Source of the DNA: Streptomyces polyasparticus
GTDB taxonomy: Bacteria; Actinomycetota; Actinomycetes; Streptomycetales; Streptomycetaceae
Assembly (NCBI RefSeq): GCF_014493765.1
Contig: NZ_JACTVJ010000029.1
Span: forward strand, 1 to 64,000
DNA length: 64,000 nt
Reading direction: 5' to 3'
In this document: positions 36,224 through 44,271 of the stretch, piece after piece
How positions within the stretch are numbered: position 1 is the first letter of the stretch
How the letters are laid out: each line of letters begins with the position of its first letter
Made by a program: the position numbers and the translations under genes
The notes under the pieces: generated by a model
The model's database searches: none
The model's input: the letters and a program-made list of their open reading frames with translations, nothing else
Told to the model about the DNA's origin: nothing

Positions 36224-37024
36224 GGCCACCGCGTCGGCCTCTTCGACCGGCCTCGCGCCGTCGATGAAGCGGACGAGTGCCTGGCCCTGCACGACCCGTG
36301 CGGGGAAGGCATCGGCCGCGGTGCGGCGGGCGAGCTCGGCGGTGTCCAGCTCATGGCGGGCGGCGACGAGGACCGCGTTGCCGAAGCGGCGGCCGCGCAG
36401 GACGCCGGGCTCCGCGATCAGGGCCAGATGCGCGAACACGGCCTGGAACGTGGCCAGTTGAGACCTCAGGAAGGTGAAGGGCGCGCCGTCCGCGAGGTTG
36501 GCGAGGTACACCCCGTCAGGGCGCAGCACCCGCTCGGCCTCGCGGGCATAGCCGAGCGTCGTCAGATGCGCGGGCACCCGCGAACCGCCGAACACGTCGG
36601 CGACGAGCAGATCCGCGCTCGCGTCAGCGGCGGACTCCAGCCAGGTACGGGCATCCGCGCCGTGCATCCGTATCCCCGCGTCGTCGGCCACCGGGAGCTG
36701 CTCGGCGATCAGGGCGAGCAGGGCGCGATCGGCGTCGACGACGTGCTGGCGTGAGCCGGGGCGGGTCCGGGCGAGATAGCGCGGCAGGGTCAGCGCACCG
36801 CCGCCGAGGTGGACCACGTCGAGCGCGCCGTCGTCCAGGGCGTCGATGGCGTGGGCGAGCCGGCGCGCGTACTCGAACTCCAGATGGGTCGGGTCGTCGA
36901 GGTCCACATACGACTGCGGGGCGCCGTCGACGGTCAGGAGCCAGGCCCGTGGCCGGTCCACATCGGGCATCAGCTTGGCGACACCGTGGTCCACGGTGCG
37001 CATCACGGGTATCGGCTCGTCCAC
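36185..37024 (-). CDS. spermidine synthase-like methyltransferase-fold protein
   Basis: 279 residues from GTG 37024 (ATG 37003 is possible). The Rossmann core includes ALDVVHLGGGALTLPRYLARTRPGSRQHVVDADRALLALIAEQL, ADLLVADVFGGSRVPAHLTTLGYAREAERVLRPDGVYLANLAD. This is the SpeE-like fold, but the polyamine-binding loops are weakly conserved, as in many actinobacterial fused MFS/spermidine-synthase-like proteins. Here it stands alone, convergent with and overlapping an MFS gene. Real polyamine synthesis is doubtful; a SAM- or dcSAM-binding enzyme is the safer call. Confidence 0.85.
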   Translation of the reverse strand: MDEPIPVMRTVDHGVAKLMPDVDRPRAWLLTVDGAPQSYVDLDDPTHLEFEYARRLAHAIDALDDGALDVVHLGGGALTLPRYLARTRPGSRQHVVDADRALLALIAEQLPVADDAGIRMHGADARTWLESAADASADLLVADVFGGSRVPAHLTTLGYAREAERVLRPDGVYLANLADGAPFTFLRSQLATFQAVFAHLALIAEPGVLRGRRFGNAVLVAARHELDTAELARRTAADAFPARVVQGQALVRFIDGARPVEEADAVASPEPPGGSFSIG

Positions 37025-37155
37025 CGCTCCATTGTGCCGGGCCTGACGCGCGCCGGGGTCCGCTTGCGGCCGCTGGCCCGCGCTCCCTGGCCTACGGCGC
37101 GTGCGCACGCCTGTCGTCCGGTCGTCCGGTCAGGCCTCCGTGCCGGAATCCGCGC

Positions 37156-37356
37156 ATGCCGATCCGCTACCCCCGCCCGCTGCGGCCCGGTGACCGCGTC
37201 GGCGTCACCTCCCCGTCGAGCGGGGTGCCGAAGGAGTCAAGGCGCCGGCTCGATGTCGCCGTGGAGGATGTGCGGGCGCGTGGGTACGAGGTCGTTGGCG
37301 GTGGCGACCGTGCACGGCAATGCCTCGCGTCCACACACCGAGCCGCAGCGAACTGA
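37156..37356 (+). pseudogene. truncated LD-carboxypeptidase (S66) gene
   Basis: From ATG 37156 the text MPIRYPRPLRPGDRVGVTSP and the following SSGVP, RLDVAVEDVRARGYEVVGG match the N-terminus of S66 LD-carboxypeptidases (microcin C7 immunity MccF/LdcA family). After about 48 residues similarity stops, and the frame ends at 66 residues against ~300 normally, with none of the catalytic Ser-Glu-His region. The break follows GGGD. The 3' part has been deleted, before the patatin gene ending at 37402. Confidence 0.75.
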
Positions 37357-37401
37357 CGCAGACCCTGGGCTGATGCGGCACGACCAGGGTCCACGTCGGA
37401 C

Positions 37402-38247
37402 CTAGTCCTCCCACAGCCGCCTGACCTCGGCCACGTGCGCGGTGGCCTGGGCCAGGCCCGCGCGGGCCGCCGGGGCGCGGCGGGTGGGGTCGAGGACGTT
37501 GCGGCCGAAGGTGCGGCGGGCCTCGCGGGTCGGGGTGATCAGGACGACCTTCGCGCCGGCGGCGGCGAGCTTCGCCGCCTGGGCGCGCGGGGTCGGCAGC
37601 GGCCCGCCGCCCATCGCCATGGGCGCGATGATCAGGACCTTCGCGTAGCCGGCCGCGAGGGCCGCGTTGGCGGAGGAGTGCACGCCGCCGTCGATGTAGC
37701 GCCGGCCGTCGATGGTGATCGGCGGCCACACCCCGGGCACCGCGCAGCTCGCGGAGACCGCGTCCACCAGGCCGACGCCGCTGTCCCGGTCGAAGGGCAC
37801 AAGGTCACCGGTCGTGGCATCGACCGCGGTGACCACGAGGCGGCGGTCCTCGGGCCAGTCGTGCGAGAGCAGCCGCTGCGCGATCACCTCGCGCCGGTCC
37901 TCCGCGGGGACAGTACGCAGGGCCGAGGCCATCTTCCCCATCCGGATGCCGTACGCCTTCGCATCGCGCGAACGCACCGCGCCCCAGGCGTACCGGGCGA
38001 ACATCGCGGGCCCCATGGTCGCCGGGATCTCCCCCTTGGGGTCGACGAGTTGACGCTCGAAGAGCTCCTCGTGCGACAGCACTCCCGAGGTCAGCTGGGC
38101 GCCGACGACCGAGCCCGCCGACGTACCGACGACGAGGTCGGCAGCGGACGGATCGACCCCGGCGCGGGCGAGTCCGTGCAGGATGCCGATCTCCCATCCG
38201 ACACCGGTGAGTCCTCCGCCGCCGAGTACGAGTGCCGTGTCGCCCAT
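37402..38247 (-). CDS. patatin-like phospholipase
   Basis: 281 residues. Patatin catalytic dyad: GGGGLTG oxyanion loop (9-15), GTSAG (41-45, nucleophile Ser43) and the YIDGGVHSSAN aspartate. The arrangement ALVLGGGGLTGVGWEIGILHGLARAGVD is very typical. It hydrolyses membrane lipids, cytoplasmic as no signal is present. It begins 33 bp after the DUF1097 gene on the same strand, so it may be co-transcribed with the ureide cluster, but its function does not obviously fit. Confidence 0.93.
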   Translation of the reverse strand: MGDTALVLGGGGLTGVGWEIGILHGLARAGVDPSAADLVVGTSAGSVVGAQLTSGVLSHEELFERQLVDPKGEIPATMGPAMFARYAWGAVRSRDAKAYGIRMGKMASALRTVPAEDRREVIAQRLLSHDWPEDRRLVVTAVDATTGDLVPFDRDSGVGLVDAVSASCAVPGVWPPITIDGRRYIDGGVHSSANAALAAGYAKVLIIAPMAMGGGPLPTPRAQAAKLAAAGAKVVLITPTREARRTFGRNVLDPTRRAPAARAGLAQATAHVAEVRRLWED

Positions 38248-38280
38248 GGGTGCCCCTGTCCGTGTCGGTGCCCGCGCTGC

Positions 38281-38829
38281 CTACCGAGGAGTATGCAGAG
38301 TGGGGGACGGCGAGGGTACTGGCTCGACCGGTACGGGGAACGCCAGCCGGATCGAGAGCCAGGCGAAGACCGGGCCGAGGGCGTTCATCGCGATCACGCA
38401 GATCCAGGCCGACCAGGCGTTGCCGGCGTCGTAGCCGAAGCCGCCGAAGAAGGTCGCGAAGTAGCTGGCGAATCCGAAGAACATGCCGGGGATGAGGGAG
38501 AAGAGGGGGAGGCGGCCGGTGTACATCAGGGTCGTGTTGACGACCAGGATGCACAGCGCGGCGAAGAAGTTGCGCGCCAGCTGGCTCTCGCCGAAGGCGG
38601 TGCCCGCGTTGGTCTCCAGGAGCACGATGACCAGGGCGAAGGTGGAACCCATCGGCATGGCGCACCACAGGCGTTTGGCGTTGGTGAGGTTCGGGCCGCC
38701 GAGCAGGAAGGTGCCCGCCCAGGCGATGAAGATCGCCCAGGGCGGCAGATGCAGGGCGTTGCCGCCGATGAACGCGGTGGTCGCGGCGAGCACGGAGGCC
38801 ACGATCTCGTGCGGTATGCGTTCGCGCAT
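38281..38829 (-). CDS. DUF1097 membrane protein
   Basis: 182 residues from ATG 38829 (a GTG one codon upstream also fits). Five or six hydrophobic helices: EIVASVLAATTAFIGGNAL, PWAIFIAWAGTFLLGG, AMPMGSTFALVIVLLET, NFFAALCILVVNTTLMYTG and SLIPGMFFGFASYFATFFGGF. The pattern is that of DUF1097 (E. coli YcdZ-like), often found beside nitrogen or urea-related transport genes. 66 bp downstream of the amidohydrolase gene on the same strand. A channel or transport accessory is possible. Confidence 0.8.
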   Translation of the reverse strand: MRERIPHEIVASVLAATTAFIGGNALHLPPWAIFIAWAGTFLLGGPNLTNAKRLWCAMPMGSTFALVIVLLETNAGTAFGESQLARNFFAALCILVVNTTLMYTGRLPLFSLIPGMFFGFASYFATFFGGFGYDAGNAWSAWICVIAMNALGPVFAWLSIRLAFPVPVEPVPSPSPTLHTPR

Positions 38830-38895
38830 CACCGGGGCCGCGACGGTGGTGGCGCCCGCTTTCGTGTCGGTTATGTCAGCACTCCAGGGATCGGG

Positions 38896-40164
38896 TCAGT
38901 CTGCGAGGCGTGCGGGGGCGAGGGTGAGTTCCGAGCTGTGCGTCGAACGGGCCACGATGCGGCCCGACTTGATGACGGCGGTGCGGACGGGCCGTTCGAG
39001 CAGCACCGCCGCGTAGTCGCGGGTGTCGGTCAGGACGAGGTCGGCGACGGCGCCCACGTGCACGCCGTAGTCCGTGAGCCCCGCGATGCGGGCCGCGTCG
39101 TGGGTGACGAGTTGCAGGACTCGGTGCAGGTCCGCGGGTCCGGACAGATGCGCGAGGCGGGCGAGCAGGAGGGCCGTGTCGAGGAGGTCGCCGGTGCCGT
39201 ACGGGGTGAAGGCGTTGCGGATGTTGTTGTTGGAGCAGGCCATGAGGACGCCGGCGTCCCAGAGGTCGCGGACCGGGGTGATGGCCCGGCGTACGGCCTG
39301 TTCGTCGTTGCGGCCGCCGAGGAAGAGGTCCGTGGCCGGCAGCGGAACGACGGCCACGCCCGCCTGCGCCAAGTCGGCTGCCACGGCGCGGCGTTTGGCG
39401 GGTGGGAGCGCTCCGAGCGAGGTGACATGGCCGAGGGCGACGCGGCCGCCGAGACCGCGGGCGGCGGTCTGTGCCGCGATGAAGCCGGCGAGGGCGAAGC
39501 GCGGGTCGGCGGCGTCGTCGGAGAAGTCGCAGTGCAGGTCGGCGGGGACGCCGTACTCGACGGCGAGGTCGAGGACGAGCTCGACATGGCGCTTGCAGTC
39601 CGCGAGGTCCTTCTCCGCGTACGTGCAGCCGCCGACCACGTCCGCGCCGGCGTCGAGGGACTTGCGGAGCAGGGCGTGGGTGTCGGGGGCCTTGAAGATG
39701 CCCTCCTGCGGGAACGCGACGATCTGCAGGCTCACCAAGTCGGCCCAGGTCTCGCGCAGTTCGAGCATCACCTCCAGGCCGGTGAGGCCCGCGATGGGGT
39801 CGACGTCCGGGTGGGCGCGTACGGTCGTGGTGCCGTTGCGGACGCACATGGCGAGGACCTGTTCGGCCCGTGCGCGCACGCTGTCGTGGGTGAACGCGCG
39901 TTTCAGCTCGCCCGTGACCCGGATCGCCCCGTCGAGCGTGCCGGTCGGGTTGGGGCGGATGGCGTCGAGCAGCGCCTTGTCCGGGTGCAGATGGGTCTCG
40001 ACCAGGCCGGGCAGGAGCACCCGTCCCTCGCCGTCGAGCACCTCTGCGCCTTCGGGTGCGGTGAGGCCGGGGCCGGTCTCCGTGATCCGGCCGTCGTGGA
40101 TCCGTACATCGGTGGGGTCGGGTGCGTTCTCGATGCGGACGTCGCGCAGCAGCAGGTCCGTCAC
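38896..40164 (-). CDS. cytosine-deaminase-type amidohydrolase
   Basis: 422 residues from GTG 40164, preceded by GAGGAGAG. The amidohydrolase TIM barrel shows the metal motif ETHLHPDK (HxH, with the lysine of this subgroup), TTTVRAHPDVD, PADLHCDFSDD, LGHVTSLGAL and ACSNNNIRNAFTPYGTGD with the metal-binding aspartate region. This is the CodA-like group that deaminates or ring-opens cytosine, isocytosine, creatinine or related cyclic compounds. Located in the block with carbamate kinase and the FdrA set, it is the likely first catabolic step. Substrate unproven. Confidence 0.92.
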   Translation of the reverse strand: MTDLLLRDVRIENAPDPTDVRIHDGRITETGPGLTAPEGAEVLDGEGRVLLPGLVETHLHPDKALLDAIRPNPTGTLDGAIRVTGELKRAFTHDSVRARAEQVLAMCVRNGTTTVRAHPDVDPIAGLTGLEVMLELRETWADLVSLQIVAFPQEGIFKAPDTHALLRKSLDAGADVVGGCTYAEKDLADCKRHVELVLDLAVEYGVPADLHCDFSDDAADPRFALAGFIAAQTAARGLGGRVALGHVTSLGALPPAKRRAVAADLAQAGVAVVPLPATDLFLGGRNDEQAVRRAITPVRDLWDAGVLMACSNNNIRNAFTPYGTGDLLDTALLLARLAHLSGPADLHRVLQLVTHDAARIAGLTDYGVHVGAVADLVLTDTRDYAAVLLERPVRTAVIKSGRIVARSTHSSELTLAPARLAD

Positions 40165-40198
40165 AGGTCACTCTCCTCGGGGAGTCGGTCCGGGCGGT

Positions 40199-40277
40199 TC
40201 GGAGCTCGCCGGGGCAGCCGGCCTTCAGAGCTCGCCCGGAAAAGTCGGCCTTCAGAGCTCGCCGGGGAAGTCGGCCT
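40199..40277. repeat. triplicated 3' end of the acetamidase/formamidase gene
   Basis: Three 26-27 bp units (40199-40224, 40225-40251, 40252-40277; consensus TCAGAGCTCGCCGGGG then AAGTCGGCCT). The right-hand one is the last eight codons and stop of the minus-strand FmdA-family gene (A-D-F-P-G-E-L-stop). The others repeat this text, stop included, downstream. Confidence 0.92.
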
Positions 40278-41406
40278 TGCGGATCATGCAGTGGACACCT
40301 TTGACCTGGTCGACCACTTGCGACACCTCGAAGTCCGCGGCCGCACTCAGATAGGCGTACGCGGTCTGCCGGTCCATGCCAGTGGCGGCGGTGAGGAAGG
40401 CGAGCGCGGCGCGTACGCAGCGGCGCATCGCCTCGTCCAGGTCGGCGTCGAGCCCGATGGCGATCCAGTGGGCCGGGGTCTCGGCGAACGGTTCACCGGT
40501 CAGCCCCTGGACGCGGCGGGCCGCTTCCCCGCGGATCAGGGAGAGCCGGAAGGTGGCGCGCAGCGGTGCCTCGAAGGCGGTGAGCGCCACCTCGCCGTTC
40601 CCCTGGGCGAAGTGCGGATCGCCGGCGTAGAAGCCGGCGCCCTCGGACCGTACGGGGAGATAGAGGGACGATCCGCAGGTCAGATGCTTGATGTCGAGGT
40701 TGCCGCCGTGGACACCGGGCGGAATCGAGCTGAGCGGGGTGCCCTCGGTGCCGCTCGCGACGCCCATGATGCCGACGAAGGGGCTGAGCGGGAAACGGGC
40801 GCTGAGGGTGTCGGTGCAGCGCAGGACGCCGTGGCCGGTGTCGTCGACGGTGCAGAAGGCGCTGATGGTGCCGGTCGGGCCGCGCAGCAGATCGGCGCTG
40901 GTCAACTCGGTGTTGCCGGCGGGCAGTTCATTCGGCAGAGCGCCGCGGGTGTGGCGGTTGGCGACGATGCCGTAGTGGGCGCGGCGGTGCAGCGTGAGCG
41001 TCTCCACGCGAAGCAGGTCGCCGGGGGCGGCGCCGCGTATCGCCACCGGTCCGGTGACGATGTGCGGGCCTGGAAGCACCTCCTGGTCGCGCCCGAGGAC
41101 GGACTCGGCGATCTCGCGGGCGTCGGGCAGGACGTCGCGCTCCGCGACCCCGAACTCGCCGAAGAACGCGACCGGATCGCGGCCCTGGTCGGGCAGGATC
41201 CCTTCGTGCGAGACGAGGTCGACGGTGAGGGTCTCGCCGTCGGCGACGGTGAGCACGGGCGCGCTGCCCGCGTGCGGGAGTTCGCCCCAGCGGGCCGTCT
41301 TCACCGTCGTACGGAGGTGATGGGCGCCGTCGAGAGGGAGAGCGGCGGGGATGCGGGGCGTCGCGGGGGTGGGCGTCGCAGTGGTGGGCGTCGCGGTGGT
41401 GGGCAT
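40252..41406 (-). CDS. acetamidase/formamidase (FmdA/AmdA) family protein
   Basis: 384 residues from ATG 41406; the first ~17 residues are a TTATPTPATP repeat and not conserved. FmdA/AmdA features: LDLVSHEGI-like strand, GPHIVTGPVAIRGAAPGDLLRVETLTL, RYGIVANRHTRGALPNELP-like text, IPPGVHGGNLDIKHLTCGSSLYLPVRSEGAGFYAGDPHFAQGNGEVALTAFEAPL. The GGNLD and GDPHFAQGNGE blocks hold the catalytic region. The family hydrolyses formamide, acetamide and related small amides. In this cluster it could hydrolyse the amide left after carbamoyl transfer, such as oxamate. Its 3' end is triplicated. Confidence 0.92.
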   Translation of the reverse strand: MPTTATPTTATPTPATPRIPAALPLDGAHHLRTTVKTARWGELPHAGSAPVLTVADGETLTVDLVSHEGILPDQGRDPVAFFGEFGVAERDVLPDAREIAESVLGRDQEVLPGPHIVTGPVAIRGAAPGDLLRVETLTLHRRAHYGIVANRHTRGALPNELPAGNTELTSADLLRGPTGTISAFCTVDDTGHGVLRCTDTLSARFPLSPFVGIMGVASGTEGTPLSSIPPGVHGGNLDIKHLTCGSSLYLPVRSEGAGFYAGDPHFAQGNGEVALTAFEAPLRATFRLSLIRGEAARRVQGLTGEPFAETPAHWIAIGLDADLDEAMRRCVRAALAFLTAATGMDRQTAYAYLSAAADFEVSQVVDQVKGVHCMIRKADFPGEL

Positions 41407-41432
41407 CGAGGATCCTCAGCGTCCGATCGGTC

Positions 41433-41506
41433 GGGGGCTCGCAACGAGGTGGTGGTGCTTGCATGTTCGGGAGGCTCGCAACGAGGCGGCGGCACTTATG
41501 TGTTAC
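41433..41506. repeat. 37 bp duplication spanning the carbamate kinase stop
   Basis: Two units of 37 bp (41433-41469 and 41470-41506) share GGCTCGCAACGAGG and a following GGxGGxGCxCTTxxATG pattern. The right-hand unit contains the TAA stop (41503-41505) of the minus-strand carbamate kinase gene; the left copy has GAA in that place. It lies in the 96 bp before the amidase gene. Confidence 0.85.
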
Positions 41507-42540
41507 GTCTCCGCTGCCGCGGCGTTGCGATCAAGAACCGCGCCCGCGCCGACGATCCGAGTGCCGGTACGCCCGGCAAGGGCCTCGTCCAGCGCGGCCG
41601 GCGAGGTGACGAGGACACTGCTGCCGCCGCCCGCGAGGAAGTCCAGCGCGGCGCGGACCTTGGGGCCCATGCTGCCCTCGGGGAACTGCCCCTGCGCGAG
41701 ATGTCTCCCGGCCTCGGCCACGTCGAGGCGGTCCACGGACCGCTGCCGCGTCGTGCCGAAGTCGAGGGCGATCCGTTCGACGCCCGTCGTGATGATCAGC
41801 TCCCGCGCGCCGAGCGCCGTGGCGAGCAGCGCCGAGGTGGCGTCCTTGTCGACGACGGCCTCCACTCCGCGCAGCGATCCGTCGGGCGCCGCGACCACCG
41901 GGATGCCGCCGCCTCCGCCGGCGATCACCACCTGGCCCGCGGCGAGCAGCGCAGCGATCGCGTCCTGTTCGACGACCAGGCGCGGGGCGGGGGACGGTAC
42001 GAGCCGGCGCCAGCCGCGGCCCGCGTCCTCGCCGATGGAGCAGCCGTGCCGTGCGGCGAGCTGTTCGGCCTCGGGCCGCGCGTAGTGCGTGCCGATCGGT
42101 TTGGTGGGGTGCGCGAACGCCGGGTCGGCCGCGTCGACGACCGTATGCGTGAGGACGGCGACGGGGCGGACGCCGGCGGGCAGGGCACCGGAGAGTCCGC
42201 GGGCGAGGATGTAGCCGATGCTTCCCTGGGAGTCGGCCACGCACATGTCCAGGTCGAGCGGCGGGAGTTCGGGGGCGATCTCCGCGACCAGGTCGGAGCG
42301 GCGTTTGATGAAGCCGACCTGGGGGCCGTTGCCGTGGGTGATGACGACGCGGGCGCCGCTGCGCACCAGGGCGGCCACCGGTGCGGCCAACTGCCTTGCG
42401 GCTTCGTACTGTTCGTCGATGGTGGCCCGCCGGCCGCCGCGCAGCAGCGCATTGCCGCCGATGGCGAGGACCGTGACGGGCCGGTCGCCGTGGCGGGGAA
42501 GCGGCGGTACGGGGATGCGGACCGCGGGTTCTTCTGGCAT
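41503..42540 (-). CDS. carbamate kinase
   Basis: 345 residues from ATG 42540, which overlaps the palindrome CTGGCATGCCAG; usual length is ~310, with ~20 extra residues at the start. Amino acid kinase fold: VTVLAIGGNALL, VVITHGNGPQVGFIKRRSDL, DMCVADSQGSIGYIL, KPIGTHYARPEAEQL, VVIAGGGGGIPVVAAPDGSLRGVEAVVDKDATSALLATALGARELIITTGVERIALDFG and EGSMGPKVRAALDFL. It converts carbamoyl phosphate and ADP to carbamate and ATP, cashing in the product of the carbamoyltransferase encoded nearby (E. coli counterpart AllK/YbcF). Substrate-level ATP from a carbamoyl compound is the inferred role. Confidence 0.95.
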   Translation of the reverse strand: MPEEPAVRIPVPPLPRHGDRPVTVLAIGGNALLRGGRRATIDEQYEAARQLAAPVAALVRSGARVVITHGNGPQVGFIKRRSDLVAEIAPELPPLDLDMCVADSQGSIGYILARGLSGALPAGVRPVAVLTHTVVDAADPAFAHPTKPIGTHYARPEAEQLAARHGCSIGEDAGRGWRRLVPSPAPRLVVEQDAIAALLAAGQVVIAGGGGGIPVVAAPDGSLRGVEAVVDKDATSALLATALGARELIITTGVERIALDFGTTRQRSVDRLDVAEAGRHLAQGQFPEGSMGPKVRAALDFLAGGGSSVLVTSPAALDEALAGRTGTRIVGAGAVLDRNAAAAET

Positions 42541-42657
42541 GCCAGGACGATAGAAATGCCGCCGCCGGAGGTCATGGGCATCCCATGCCAGTAGCGGGCG
42601 GGGCCTGTTGACGTCTGCTGACAGTGTCAAAGCCCCGCGCCAAGAACTGTATACAGT
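42534..42657. promoter_or_regulatory. pucR / carbamate kinase divergent control region
   Basis: The region between the divergent starts holds several palindromes: CTGGCATGCCAG (42534-42545, over the kinase ATG), TGACA-G-TGTCA (42619-42629) and ACTGTATACAGT (42646-42657, perfect). The motif ATGCCAGTAG (42585) recurs as GTGCCAGTGA (45711) in the other divergent gap of the cluster, a candidate PucR site. Confidence 0.5.
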
Positions 42658-42699
42658 CTTCTGTCCGCGGCGTTTACAGTCCCCGAACGCGCGCTCATA

Positions 42700-44271
42700 G
42701 TGACCAACGTGGCCGGAACCCCAGTGCTCGCCCCACGCCCCGCCCCCGCCGCGGCCCTGACCGTGGCGCAGGCGCTCGAGCTGCCCGCCCTCGCGGGGGC
42801 GCGCCTGGTCGCGGGGCATGCGGGGGCGCCGCACCCGATCCGGGTCGCCAACATCATGGAAGTGCCGGACATCGTCCGCTGGATGCGCGGCGGCGAGTTC
42901 CTGCTCACCACGGCCTATGCCGTACGCGACGACGAGCGGGCGCTGGCCGCACTCGTGCCCGAGATGGCCCGGCGCGGTCTCGCCGCCCTCGGGGTCAAGG
43001 TCGGCCCGTATCTGCCGGTGCTGCCCGAGCCGATGCTGCGCGCGGCGGACGAACTCGCCTTCCCCATCGTCGAGTTGCCCGGCGAGGTGATGCTGAACGA
43101 CATCCTCTCCGAGGTCATCGGCACCGTGCTCAACCGTCAGGCACTCAGTCTGGAGCGCACCCAGGCGCTGCGCGAACGTCTCTCTCAGGCGGTCCTGAAC
43201 GGCGGCTCACAGCACGAGCTCATCGTCCTGCTCGCCCGGGAGACGGGCTGCCCCGCCGCCGTACGCGCCGTCGACGGCAGCGTCCTGACCGCCGCGGACA
43301 TCGTCCCCGACGGTGTGCCGCCCAGCATCACCCGGCCGATCACCGTGGGCGGCCGGCCGCTGGGCGAAGTGGCCCTGTGGGGCGACGGCTCCCGCACGGC
43401 GGACGGCGAACTCGCCCCGGCCGTGGAGCATGTGGCCAGCCTCGCCACGATGCTCCTGGTCCAGGAGCGGGCCCTGGCCGAGCGCGAGCGCCGCTACCGC
43501 ACCCTGCTCCTGACCGCCCTGGTCTCGAATCCGCCCGGCGACCGCGCCGAGGCCGCGCGGCGCGCCGCCGCACTCGGCTGGGATCTGGAGCGCGCCCGCG
43601 CCACGGTGGTCGTCGAGGTCACTCCGGCGCCGGGCGCGGCCCGCACCGCTCCGGTCACCGAGGAGCGGCTCCTTTCCGCCGCCCGTACCGCACTCGGCGC
43701 ACAGACCCCGGCGTGGGGCACCCCGGGCGGCATGACCGTCCTGGCCGAGCCGGGCTCTTCGCTGCGCCAGACCTGCGCGGCACTGCAGCGCGCGGTCGCG
43801 GCGGCCTGCCCCGCCCATACGGTCGCGGTCGTCGCGGGGTCCGTACGCGAGGACTTCGTGGAGCTGCACCTCAGTCACGGCGAGGCACTCTCGGCGCTCG
43901 CGCTGGGACGTGAACTCGACGGTCCCGGGAGCTCGTTCACGCGCCTCTACGAGGAGTGCGGGGTCTACCGGCTCCTGAACCAGCTGCCGGACGCCGAGCT
44001 GCGGTCCCTGGTGGCGGAGGCGCTCGGGCCGCTGATCGCGCACGACGCCCGGCACGACAGCAGCCTGGTGCACAGCCTGAGCGTGTATCTGCAGCGCGAC
44101 CGCAACGGGGTGGACGCCGCCGAGGAGCTGCACATCCACTACAACACCCTGCGCTACCGCCTGAAGCAGATCGAGAAGCTCACCGGCGCACCGGACAAGG
44201 ATCCGATGCGCCGGCTGCAGACCGAACTGGCCCTGCACGCCCACCGGTTGCTCAGCGCGCGCCTTCGGTGA
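42700..44271 (+). CDS. PucR-family transcriptional regulator
   Basis: 523 residues from GTG 42700. N-terminal PucR domain (~12-135; LTVAQALELPALAGARLVAGHAGAPHPIRVANIMEVPDIVRWMRGGEFLLTTAYAV). A central CdaR/GGDEF-like domain follows (~290-420), and the C-terminal PucR-type HTH begins near residue 478 (HIHYNTLRYRLKQIEKLTG). This family controls purine, ureide and sugar-diacid catabolism. Divergent from carbamate kinase and ending 20 bp inside the convergent NCS1 permease gene, so it is central to the cluster. Palindromes lie in its upstream region. Confidence 0.95.
   Translation: MTNVAGTPVLAPRPAPAAALTVAQALELPALAGARLVAGHAGAPHPIRVANIMEVPDIVRWMRGGEFLLTTAYAVRDDERALAALVPEMARRGLAALGVKVGPYLPVLPEPMLRAADELAFPIVELPGEVMLNDILSEVIGTVLNRQALSLERTQALRERLSQAVLNGGSQHELIVLLARETGCPAAVRAVDGSVLTAADIVPDGVPPSITRPITVGGRPLGEVALWGDGSRTADGELAPAVEHVASLATMLLVQERALAERERRYRTLLLTALVSNPPGDRAEAARRAAALGWDLERARATVVVEVTPAPGAARTAPVTEERLLSAARTALGAQTPAWGTPGGMTVLAEPGSSLRQTCAALQRAVAAACPAHTVAVVAGSVREDFVELHLSHGEALSALALGRELDGPGSSFTRLYEECGVYRLLNQLPDAELRSLVAEALGPLIAHDARHDSSLVHSLSVYLQRDRNGVDAAEELHIHYNTLRYRLKQIEKLTGAPDKDPMRRLQTELALHAHRLLSARLR

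Noticed and set aside
36185-37024. Naming the SpeE-like gene speE
   Set aside because: Polyamine-site residues are not clearly conserved and there is no speD or other polyamine gene nearby.
37435-42594. A plus-strand open frame of about 1,700 codons antisense to the patatin-to-carbamate-kinase genes
   Set aside because: It mirrors five well-recognised minus-strand genes, has no domain similarity and is rich in arginine/glycine/alanine, the usual antisense artefact of very high G+C at third codon positions.
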